Source: Bacteroidales bacterium
GTDB lineage: Bacteria; Bacteroidota; Bacteroidia; Bacteroidales; WCHB1-69
DNA: 64,000 bases
Assembly: GCA_017394765.1 (NCBI GenBank)
Contig: JAFPXF010000051.1
Span: 1 to 64,000 of the forward strand
Direction of reading: 5' to 3'
The position numbers and the translations under genes were made by a program. The notes below the pieces were generated by a model. It ran no database searches, had not been told where the DNA came from, and saw nothing but the letters and a program-made list of their open reading frames with translations. Numbering within the stretch: the stretch's first letter is position 1; the number at the start of each line of letters is the position of its first letter. This document shows, piece by piece, positions 56,101 through 62,697 of the stretch.

Positions 56101-57407
56101 AGGCCGGACACCATTTGGCTTACGGTGACCTCTTTGACCATCCCACACCGAGGCTCCTCGCCGACCTCATCTCTGGCAACGCACCGGCTGAGATCCGCGA
56201 GTCCGACCCCATTGCCGACTACGACTACACTGCCATCCACGAGATGCTGAAGAGCAACACACTCGATGCTTTCCGTGCGGGCGATCGACAGACCTTGGGC
56301 AATGTGCTGCTGACAGGCGCCACAGGCTTCCTTGGCATCCATGTGCTCAACGAGCTGATTCATTCCGATGCTGCGAGCATCTGCTGCTTGGTGCGTGGCA
56401 AGGACGATGAAGATGCCAAAAAACGCCTGCAGACGCTGTTGTTCTATTACTTCGACAGCTCCTACGACAGGGAATTCAGCACTGGGAGACTCTCTGTCGC
56501 CTGTGGCGATGTCACCACCGATTTTGGAGCTTCCTTCGCCAGAGGCTCCATTCAGACAGTCTTCAACTGCGCCGCCATCGTGAAGCACTTCTCTAAGGGC
56601 ACGGAGATTGAAGACGTCAACATTGGCGGTGCGGAACGCTGCGTGCAGTTCTGCCTCCAAACAGGCGCCCGGTTGGTTCACATCTCGACCTACAGTACGG
56701 CTGGGCTCTCCGTGAACGGGAATCCGGCACCCGGCACAACCCAAACCGAACAGCTCTTGTATTTCGGCCAGTTTATGGACAATGCCTACATCAACTCCAA
56801 GTTCATGGCCGAGCGCATCATCTTGGAGGCAATGGTGCGGCAAGGACTGAATGCGAAGGTGTTGCGCGTGGGCAATCTTTCCCCGCGCTCCACGGACGGC
56901 GAGTTCCAAATAAACTTCCAAACCAACAGTGCGATGGGACGTGTGCGGGCGTTCCGTATCCTCGGCAGCTACCCATACGAGAACAGTGATGTTCCCATGG
57001 AATTTTCACCCATCAATGAAGTCGCCGCCTCCATCGTGGCACTAAGCGCCACTCCGAAGGCATGTTGCCTGTTCCATCCCTACAACAACCACTTTGTCCA
57101 CTTTGGCGACGTGATGAAGGAGCTCAGTGTCATTGGGCCTGCCCCGGAACAAGTGGAGACCGAAGAGTTCGATTGTCGGCTCAAAGCGGTAAAAGATGAC
57201 CCGCAAAAAGCCAAGTTCCTCTCCAGCTTGCTGGCCTATCAGGATATGGCCCATGGACAGGTGTCCACCATGATCCCGACGGACAACACCTATACCACTC
57301 AAGTGCTCTATCGCTTGGGGTTCCGCTGGTCCACTACCTCGTGGGACTACATCGACAGGTTCCTTACCGCCATCGATGGGTTGGGATATTTTGATGAATC
57401 ATTGTAA
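50118..57407 (+). CDS. two-module nonribosomal peptide synthetase with terminal reductase (C-A-T-C-A-T-R)
   Basis: This 2429-residue megasynthase should join two amino acids and release them by NAD(P)H reduction as a peptide aldehyde, which may cyclise to a pyrazinone. Domains in order are: C1 (~1-420, HHIINDG 128-134), A1 (~435-915, TSGTTGVPKG), T1 (Ser963 in GLTSI), C2 (~1020-1440, HHLVSDG 1148-1154), A2 (~1450-1935, TSGSTGTPKG), T2 (Ser1983 in GGTSL) and a reductase with GATGFLG (2067-2073) and Tyr2224/Lys2228. Both condensation sites look intact. The leading C domain hints at N-acylation of the first residue. The pocket motifs are FDANMMDM in A1 and FDACQMDM in A2, pointing to hydrophobic residues. 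The PPTase that primes T1 and T2 starts at the next base. Confidence 0.95.
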   Translation: MKRTAPLISSQLGIYAECVAHKGELCYNLPFIFEIDGSLDGERLRQAVMAMVHAHPAFFTRIELNNDGELMQTIDMDNETWTLELEEVSDIEAEKASFPQPFDLEGGRLFRFRLLRQGDRFYLLMDVHHIINDGSSFHNMLQEISAAYEGNSIEPETFSLMDMAYEEVELRKSPAFEEGKKWYARHFDCGDTCTELIPDLEESVPRDGMKSRVLQTRLEDIDAFCREKGVFKSTFFTTAYAFLLAKFVGDKEALFNTVHNGRSDKRLARTQGMFVKTLPVYLKFDEETTVLQLMQSCQDLMTGCRMHEIYSYRDLMNDLQLRMATDFVWHGMLLSDDTMGGKPMKAEPIGVETHLSPFYLRAYILDGQVHLDVEYDADKYSDAFIDQIMESYEAVVEGFLSKEHLRDIDIATQLQLALLDSFNNTDVPYDDTQDIVSLFREQVQKTPDNVAVVFKDKHFTYKELDELSDRIAAFVSLKGLGREDIVSVLIPRNEWMAIASMGILKAGCGYQPLDSSYPSERLNFMMKDAHVKLLIADEALRSIVSEYDGDVLLTQDIDSLPHATPEAMEPSPDDLFIMLYTSGTTGVPKGCQLTHRNLVCFCHMFKLHYDLGPQNNVAAYASYGFDANMMDMYPTLTSGATLHIIPEEIRLDLIALNDYFEQNHITHSFMTTQVGYQFATTIENHSLLHLTVGGEKLASLAPPASYTLHNCYGPTECTIFTNIYIVKEKLLNIPIGKAMDNVHLYVVDPQGHRLPVGASGELCISGPQVSRGYLNRPEKTAEVYVTNPYETDAKYARMYRSGDIVRYLPDGNIQFVGRRDGQVKIRGFRIELTEVEGIIRQFPGIENVTVQAFDEEGGGKFIAAYVVSDQKIDIEALNQFIMEEKPPYMVPAVTMQIDAIPLNQNQKVNKRALPKPEKKAAAVEGSNAPLNVLEQQIKEIVSEILGHEDFGITTVLGYVGLTSISAIKLAVQVNKRFNVALDAKSLVKSGSIQSIENVILSKLLHPDTSEVEGNADAETVTTTTCGLSHAQTGVYFDCMKNPLSTLYNIPMKIGFPADADTGRLAEAVRTLVKLHPQLTASFGNEGGNVVQTTHPDMEIDVPIAEMGEAELAVHKQDFVKPYNLKQAPLCRFEIVRTEKGVCLLSDMHHLVSDGGSYDLFIRQLCDLMEGNGVDAEKLSYAAFVNAEKEAEQTDSYAEAKQFFHDQLSQVDGVTELSSDLTNPHANGTVACVSSPLDWLFIDEYCRMHGLTPAHLTLSAVYYVLSRFANTEDICITTISSGRSNLSIQDTVGMFVNTLALSAKIGHQTVSDFIRQTRDKFDATLLHESYPFAQIAADYGLSAEIMFAYQIGVINHYSVSGTELSVESMELNVPKFPIAFYIREEDGKPCVSVEYDDGRYSKGMMQEMADSVANVAKAFVEQPDAVLESVSLLDKAQTDLLDNFNKTAVPYDDTETIVSLFRKSVQAHPHDTAVVFMNRSYTYQEVDEISDRIAAFIASKGLGHEDVVSVLIPRCEWMAIASLGVLKAGCAYQPLDPSYPAERLNFMMQDAHAKMLIADRELRSIVNEYAGEVLLTQDIPKLSDKSLSLSAANPEIRPHDLFILLYTSGSTGTPKGCQWEHRNIVAFCHWYHRKFALTADCRVSAYASYGFDACQMDMYSALTCGAAVYIIPEDIRLNLPELSRYFEAQQITHAFMTTQIAYQFATTQQCGTLRYLLTGGEKLAALTPPDNYTLVNIYGPTETTICITTFDVKETLKDIPVGKALDNMQLYVVDKQGNRLPVGAAGELWVAGPQVSRGYLNRPEKTAETYIPNPFGPGTVYRTGDIVRFQPDGNVQFVGRRDGQVKIRGFRIELKEVEAVIRQFPDVKDVTVQAFDYENGGKYIAAYIVSDTQIDVPLLNQFIARQKPSYMVPAATMQIDAIPLNQNQKVNRKALPAPVITAEDREYVAPANDLEKLFCDIYASILAMDRVGASDNFFDLGGTSLMVTRVIIEADKAGHHLAYGDLFDHPTPRLLADLISGNAPAEIRESDPIADYDYTAIHEMLKSNTLDAFRAGDRQTLGNVLLTGATGFLGIHVLNELIHSDAASICCLVRGKDDEDAKKRLQTLLFYYFDSSYDREFSTGRLSVACGDVTTDFGASFARGSIQTVFNCAAIVKHFSKGTEIEDVNIGGAERCVQFCLQTGARLVHISTYSTAGLSVNGNPAPGTTQTEQLLYFGQFMDNAYINSKFMAERIILEAMVRQGLNAKVLRVGNLSPRSTDGEFQINFQTNSAMGRVRAFRILGSYPYENSDVPMEFSPINEVAASIVALSATPKACCLFHPYNNHFVHFGDVMKELSVIGPAPEQVETEEFDCRLKAVKDDPQKAKFLSSLLAYQDMAHGQVSTMIPTDNTYTTQVLYRLGFRWSTTSWDYIDRFLTAIDGLGYFDESL

Positions 57408-57974
57408 ATGCTGTATATCAACGACCATATTGACACATTGGATTGGGAGGCGCATCTGTGCGAACTTCCCGAGGCCCGACGGGAGAAGTGCCTGCGCTTC
57501 AAGCACGATGCCGGTCGTCGGCAATGCGTGGCCGTATGGCTGTTGCTGCGGGAGGCACTGCATAAAGAATTTGGGCTGAAGGACGTGCCGGAAGTGGCCC
57601 TTGCCACGCATGGCAAGCCCTATTTCCCAAATTTCCCCGATGTCCACTTCTCGCTCAGCCATTGCGTTGCAGGCGTGGCCTGTGCGGTGGATACACGTCC
57701 CGTTGGCGTTGACATTGAGCGGGTGCGCCCCTTCAACGACGATTTGGCGGCCTACGTGTTCAATGAACACGAACTTGAGTTGGTGCGTCACGCCCCCGAT
57801 CCCGCACTCTCCTTCACCGTTTTGTGGACCCAAAAAGAGAGTCTCCTGAAGCTGACGGGGGAGGGATTGCGCAATGATATGAAAAATATTCTCAAGGAGG
57901 CCAAATGCCACTTTCACACCGTGATCGCCTCAGATTCCAATTATGTGTGTACAACCGCACAGCTTATGGATTGA
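57408..57974 (+). CDS. Sfp-type 4'-phosphopantetheinyl transferase
   Basis: This 188-residue enzyme attaches phosphopantetheine to the carrier-domain serines of the NRPS. The magnesium-binding motif GVDIERVR and the WTQKESLLKLTGEG motif are clear, and FSLSHC precedes them. It is shorter than Bacillus Sfp, mainly at the ends. Its ATG directly follows the NRPS stop (TAAATG), so both are translated together, which makes this its dedicated activator. Confidence 0.93.
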   Translation: MLYINDHIDTLDWEAHLCELPEARREKCLRFKHDAGRRQCVAVWLLLREALHKEFGLKDVPEVALATHGKPYFPNFPDVHFSLSHCVAGVACAVDTRPVGVDIERVRPFNDDLAAYVFNEHELELVRHAPDPALSFTVLWTQKESLLKLTGEGLRNDMKNILKEAKCHFHTVIASDSNYVCTTAQLMD

Positions 57975-58018
57975 CAAATTGTTAAACTGCTAAATAATTA
58001 AATTGTAAAGTCGCTAAA

Positions 58019-59278
58019 ATGAAAATGTTATATAAAAATATGCTTTGGGCATCCCTTTTTTTTCTTGTCTCTGCCTGTACGTCACATGCGCAGCCGCACA
58101 GCGGGGGAGAGTTGCTTGTAGAGCAGGACACTGCCGAGTACAAACTTTCCATGCTCATTGTCGGCGACCTGATGCAGCATCAAGGTCAAATCGATGCTGC
58201 ACGCGATACCGATGGCATTTATCGCTATGAAGAGACTTTCCGGTATGTGCGTGACGAGATCATCAGCGCGGACCTCGCCATTGCCAACTTCGAAGTGACA
58301 CTCGGCGGGAAGCCCTATCAAGGTTATCCCCGCTTCTCGGCGCCCGACGAATACTTGCAAGCTTCCATTGACGCAGGGTTCGATGTGCTGCTGACCGCCA
58401 ACAATCACTGCCTGGACACGCGCCAAAAAGGTTTGGAACGCACCATCAATATGATGGACAGCCTCCACATCCCACATCTTGGAACATACAAAAACCAAGA
58501 GGAAAGGAACAATAAATACCCGTTTCTCATCGAAAAAAACGGATTCCGCATTGTGTTGCTCAACTTCACATACGGCACCAACGGGATTGAGGTCGAGGAG
58601 CCGAATGTGGTGAACTACATGGACACGGCGGAAATCGCACAAGACATTGTAAAAGCCAAGGCAATGCATCCGGATATACTAATCGCCATCCCGCATTGGG
58701 GAATTGAGTATGTGTTGCAGCCCAACCAACAGCAGAAGCAAATGGCGTCTTGGTTGTTGGAGAAGGGTGTGGACCACGTCATCGGCGGCCACCCGCACGT
58801 TCTGCAGCCGATGGAACTGCGCAACAAAGAGAAAAATGGCGGCAATGTGGTGGTTTACTCCTTGGGCAACTATGTTAGCAACATGAGCAAGACGAACACC
58901 GACGGTGGGGCCATGCTTCATCTGGACTTCGTGAAACGGGGCGACACGGTGACCTTGGAGAATTGCAGCTACAGTCTGGTGTGGGTGTCCAGACCCGTCA
59001 TCTCGGGGCATAAGAATTTCCGCATCTATCCCATACAAGTGGCCGACAGCATGTTGAATGCCTCGGAACGCGCCAAACGCGACCTGTTCAAGAACAATAT
59101 GAAGGAGCTTCTCGACAAGTACAACAAAGACGTGCCCGAGCTGAAACCTGTGCCGCAAGTGATCGGTTGGAAAGAGAAGAGTATCTACGACCTGTATCAA
59201 GAAGTGCACTCTGTCAGCTTACAATTGCCATATATGCAAATAAGCAGCTGGGACGGCGTGACATTCTTGGGAGAGTAA
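58019..59278 (+). CDS. CapA-family lipoprotein (PGA_cap metallophosphatase-like)
   Basis: The 419-residue protein carries a lipoprotein signal (MLWASLFFLVSAC) and the CapA/PgsA fold: LIVGDLMQHQG (metal-binding Asp), IANFEVTLGG, LLTANNHCLD and VDHVIGGHPHVLQPMEL. Members take part in poly-gamma-glutamate capsule export or remain undefined. It starts 45 bases after the PPTase gene with no clear promoter between, so it may be the last gene of the NRPS operon. Whether it acts on the NRPS product is unknown. Confidence 0.87.
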   Translation: MKMLYKNMLWASLFFLVSACTSHAQPHSGGELLVEQDTAEYKLSMLIVGDLMQHQGQIDAARDTDGIYRYEETFRYVRDEIISADLAIANFEVTLGGKPYQGYPRFSAPDEYLQASIDAGFDVLLTANNHCLDTRQKGLERTINMMDSLHIPHLGTYKNQEERNNKYPFLIEKNGFRIVLLNFTYGTNGIEVEEPNVVNYMDTAEIAQDIVKAKAMHPDILIAIPHWGIEYVLQPNQQQKQMASWLLEKGVDHVIGGHPHVLQPMELRNKEKNGGNVVVYSLGNYVSNMSKTNTDGGAMLHLDFVKRGDTVTLENCSYSLVWVSRPVISGHKNFRIYPIQVADSMLNASERAKRDLFKNNMKELLDKYNKDVPELKPVPQVIGWKEKSIYDLYQEVHSVSLQLPYMQISSWDGVTFLGE

Positions 59279-59280
59279 CT

Positions 59281-60435
59281 TCAGATCAATCCGTCTGTCT
59301 TTTCTTTTTCCACGTCCGGAATCAACCGTTTCACAGGCTTGAAATCATAGAAGAAGCGGCTGGCAATGACACGGATGACGGTATAGGCGGGGATGGCGAT
59401 GAGCATGCCCACTACGCCGCCGATGTGGCCGGCAATGAGCAACACGACAAAAATCTCCAGCGGACTGGCCTTGATGCTCGTGGAATAGATGAGCGGCTGG
59501 TAAATGAAAGCATCCACCAATTGGGTGGCCAACATGATGCAAAGGACAATAAGGGCGAAGATCCAGATGTTCACGCCCAAACCGATGCCGGCACCATATT
59601 TCAAGATGACACAAAGCACAACCCCGATCAACTCTCCGATCAGTGGTCCCACATACGGGATGACGTTCAGCAGGCCGGCAATGAAAGCAATGCCGAAGGC
59701 ATAGTTGAACCCGACACGGGCGATGAGCCAGAGCCCGAGACCGTTGAGCACCACCACCCCGAGAATCTCGACAATCAATCCCACGAAGTAACGGGAGAGA
59801 AGCCGCTCGATGTCCAGGATGGTCTTCTTCACTCGCTCCTCAATGCTGTCTGGGACCATGGCACCCACGATCCGCCCGAAAAGCGTGTCATCCTTGATGA
59901 AGAAGAAGGAGATGAAGATGACCGAGAAGAGTCCGACAGCAATACCTGCCACGGTAGAGGCCACAGAACCCAATATGCCGGAGATGTTCGACAGGTCAAG
60001 CACTTCAGATATTTTCTGCATGAGCAGTTGAACTCCGTCGAAATCTTTGTCAACCCATGGAAATACTTGGATAATCCATAGGTTGACCTGATTGATGATA
60101 TTGTAGCCATCGGAAATATCCTGAGCCTTCATCAAGGAGGCTTCGCCAACAATGCCGGTGACCACTGGGATCACCTGTATAATCAGCAGAAACAGTATGG
60201 CAAAAATGATGATGATGGTGATAATTGCCAAAACGGCATCCGGAGCAGATTTCCCTTTGACTTTGATTTTCCGCAGCAGCCGGAGCACGGGTTGTCCAAT
60301 CAACGAGACCACAAAGGCCAGGATAATATAGGCGAGCACACTGCTGAAATAGTAGCAAAACACGGCGGCCAGCGCGATGGCACCGATGATGATGATGTAT
60401 CGGGCAAGTCTGTCAATACTGCGTTCTTTTTCCAT
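59281..60435 (-). CDS. AI-2E/PerM-family transporter
   Basis: This 384-residue inner-membrane protein has about eight hydrophobic helices and the family motif NVIPYVGPLIGELIGV, plus KASPLEIFVVLLIAGHIGGVVGMLIAIPAY. Members export autoinducer-2 or exchange small ions; the substrate here is not known. It converges on the CapA gene with two bases between the stops. Its start lies 46 bases from the asparaginase stop, so it is probably transcribed after asparaginase. Confidence 0.9.
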   Translation of the reverse strand: MEKERSIDRLARYIIIIGAIALAAVFCYYFSSVLAYIILAFVVSLIGQPVLRLLRKIKVKGKSAPDAVLAIITIIIIFAILFLLIIQVIPVVTGIVGEASLMKAQDISDGYNIINQVNLWIIQVFPWVDKDFDGVQLLMQKISEVLDLSNISGILGSVASTVAGIAVGLFSVIFISFFFIKDDTLFGRIVGAMVPDSIEERVKKTILDIERLLSRYFVGLIVEILGVVVLNGLGLWLIARVGFNYAFGIAFIAGLLNVIPYVGPLIGELIGVVLCVILKYGAGIGLGVNIWIFALIVLCIMLATQLVDAFIYQPLIYSTSIKASPLEIFVVLLIAGHIGGVVGMLIAIPAYTVIRVIASRFFYDFKPVKRLIPDVEKEKTDGLI

Positions 60436-60481
60436 AATGGCGATTATAGTGATACATTCCTCAGCTCGACTTCTGAATGTA

Positions 60482-61519
60482 TTATTCGCGAGTGAGTTCT
60501 CCGCGAAGCGGGTAACCGATATATTTCTTGACCTCCTCCAAGGTCACATCCTGGCCGAGCAGGTACATCACCTTGGTGACGGCGGCCTCGGTGGTCATAT
60601 CATAGCCGCTGATGACGCCGGCGTCGGCGAGGTGTTTGCTTGTGAGGTAGCGCCCCATCTCCACACCGCCGCCGCCCTTGCACTGGGTGACGTTCACGAT
60701 GATGATGTCGCGTTCCACGGCTTGCCGCAGAATATTGATGAATGCCGGGTTGGTGGGCGCATTGCCCACACCGAAAGTCTCCATCACCACAGCCCTCAGA
60801 CCTTTCGTGTTGAACACTGACTCCAGGAATTCGTTGCGGATGCCCGGGTATATTTTCACGATGGCCACGTTGTCATCCATTCGGGTGTGGAAACAGAGCT
60901 GCTCATCCAGTTTGGGCCGGAAGAGGTTGCTCCTGTGGTATTCCACATGCGTGTTCACCTCCGCGAGAATAGGATAGTTGGGCGAATAGAAGGCATTGAA
61001 CCGCGAGGCGTTGTCCTTGTATGTGCGATTGCCCCGATAGAGATTGTTCTGGAAATAGATGCACACCTCTTGCACCAAGGGCGTGTTGTTGATGTAATAT
61101 TCGGCGGCTATAGCTATGGCATTCAATATGTTGCGCCGACCATCTGTGCGGATGACCCCCAAGGGAAGCTGCGATCCCGTGAGAATGACGGGCTTGGCCA
61201 GATTCTCCAGCAGGAAACTCATTGCAGAGGCCGTGTAGGCCATCGTGTCAGTACCATGCAGGATGACGAACCCGTCATAGTTGTCGTATTCGTTCTTCAC
61301 CATCCGTGCCAGTCGCACCCAGAAGTCGGGGTTGGTGTCGGAGGAGTCTATCAGTGGCAACAGCGACTGGAAAGTGACATCCGCCTCAATAAGATGCAGC
61401 ATCGGCAGCTGTTCGTGGATATGATCGAATTCGAAAGGCACAAGGGCCTTGCTCTCGGGATCCATGATCATTCCGATGGTACCGCCGGTATATATAACCA
61501 AGATTTTCCGTTTACTCAT
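60482..61519 (-). CDS. ansA: L-asparaginase, type I
   Basis: The 345-residue enzyme hydrolyses asparagine to aspartate and ammonia. Both active-site threonine regions are present: VIYTGGTIGM near the N-terminus and LHGTDTMAYTAS. The cytoplasmic type I form is indicated by the lack of a signal peptide. I chose the start at 61519 (MSKRKILVIYTGG); an earlier in-frame ATG would add 29 unconserved residues. The AI-2E gene follows on the same strand. Confidence 0.94.
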   Translation of the reverse strand: MSKRKILVIYTGGTIGMIMDPESKALVPFEFDHIHEQLPMLHLIEADVTFQSLLPLIDSSDTNPDFWVRLARMVKNEYDNYDGFVILHGTDTMAYTASAMSFLLENLAKPVILTGSQLPLGVIRTDGRRNILNAIAIAAEYYINNTPLVQEVCIYFQNNLYRGNRTYKDNASRFNAFYSPNYPILAEVNTHVEYHRSNLFRPKLDEQLCFHTRMDDNVAIVKIYPGIRNEFLESVFNTKGLRAVVMETFGVGNAPTNPAFINILRQAVERDIIIVNVTQCKGGGGVEMGRYLTSKHLADAGVISGYDMTTEAAVTKVMYLLGQDVTLEEVKKYIGYPLRGELTRE

Positions 61520-61651
61520 AAGATGGATTTTTAGGCCGCGAAAATACAAAAATTGTAAATGTCGTTTTTTGAAAAAAACAAGTGGGTATGCGGCTCTTCC
61601 GCACATTTACGACGACCCTGATTTAATTTTCAGCGAATGGAAGATTTTTAT

Positions 61652-61659
61652 TATTTTTG
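61652..61659 (+). promoter_or_regulatory. -7 promoter element for the GT2-acyl-CoA synthetase pair
   Basis: TATTTTTG (TAnnTTTG), 77 bases before the ATG at 61737, within the 217-base gap from asparaginase. Confidence 0.55.
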
Positions 61660-61736
61660 CACTTTTAAAAAAAAGTGTATCATGGGGTTAAACCTGTTGA
61701 TTTATTGAACTTTAGAAAAATGTAAAAACACAATAT

Positions 61737-62687
61737 ATGGATATATCAGTAATTGTACCCCTTTTTAACGAAGAAGAGTCGCTGCCCGAGTTGGCGGCTT
61801 GGATCAAGCGCGTCATGGACGAACACCAATACACTTACGAAGTGGTGATGGTGGACGATGGCTCCAACGACAGTTCGTGGTCTGTGGTGGAACGCCTCCA
61901 TGCAGAGAACCCCAACATCCGTGGCATACGCTTCCGCAGGAACTATGGCAAGTCGGCCGCCCTCAACACAGGCTTCGAAGCCTGCGAAGGCGATGTGGTT
62001 ATCACCATGGACGCCGACCTGCAGGACAGTCCCGACGAGATTCCCGAACTCTACCGCATGATCAAGGAGGACGGATACGACTTGGTGTCCGGTTGGAAGA
62101 AGAAACGCTACGATTCCAAGATCGCCAAGAACATCCCCTCCAAGTTTTTCAACTGGACAACCCGCAAAATGTCGGGCATCCAGCTGCACGACTTCAACTG
62201 CGGACTGAAGGCCTACCGCAAGGAGGTCGTCAAGTCCATTGAAGTCTATAGCGAAATGCACCGTTATATCCCTCTGATAGCCAAGTGGGCCGGTTTCAAC
62301 AAGATAGGGGAGAAGGTGGTTCAACACCAGAAACGGAAATATGGCGTGACAAAATTCGGCCTCAACCGTTTTGTGAACGGATATCTTGACCTGCTCACCA
62401 TCTCGTTCACCACCCGTTTTGGCAAGAAGCCCATGCACGCTTTCGGTGTTTGGGGCACCATTGCCTTTCTCGTGGGTTTCATCTGCGCCATTTGGCTTAT
62501 CATCGCCAAATTGGTGCATCAATCCCACGGCGTTCCTTTCCGTCAGGTGACCGACCAGCCTCTTTTCTTCTTGGCCCTGCTGGCCATGGTGCTGGGCTTC
62601 ATGCTCTTCTTGGCCGGATTCCTCGGGGAAATGATTGCCCGAAACGACCCAGACCGCAATAAATATCAAATTTCCGAGAAATTATAA
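61737..62687 (+). CDS. GT2 glycosyltransferase, polyisoprenyl-phosphate type
   Basis: This 316-residue membrane enzyme has a cytoplasmic GT-A domain (ISVIVPLFNEEESLPEL, VDDGSNDSS, then the DxD region MDADLQDSP) and two C-terminal membrane helices (WGTIAFLVGFICAIWLIIAKL and FFLALLAMVLGFMLFLAGFLGEMIARN). This layout is that of DPM1/GtrB-like enzymes, which transfer a sugar from a nucleotide donor to undecaprenyl phosphate. The sugar cannot be told. The acyl-CoA synthetase gene follows after ten bases. Confidence 0.92.
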   Translation: MDISVIVPLFNEEESLPELAAWIKRVMDEHQYTYEVVMVDDGSNDSSWSVVERLHAENPNIRGIRFRRNYGKSAALNTGFEACEGDVVITMDADLQDSPDEIPELYRMIKEDGYDLVSGWKKKRYDSKIAKNIPSKFFNWTTRKMSGIQLHDFNCGLKAYRKEVVKSIEVYSEMHRYIPLIAKWAGFNKIGEKVVQHQKRKYGVTKFGLNRFVNGYLDLLTISFTTRFGKKPMHAFGVWGTIAFLVGFICAIWLIIAKLVHQSHGVPFRQVTDQPLFFLALLAMVLGFMLFLAGFLGEMIARNDPDRNKYQISEKL

Positions 62688-62697
62688 TTTGTTTTCC

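Noticed and set aside
54936..56921. A 661-codon minus-strand frame opposite the NRPS
   Set aside because: Its translation is low-complexity His/Gly/Val-rich and matches no family, while the plus strand encodes unbroken NRPS domains.
57408..57974. AcpS-type holo-ACP synthase for fatty-acid synthesis
   Set aside because: Length, the FSLSHC motif and the WTQKESLLK motif fit the Sfp type, and it abuts the NRPS.
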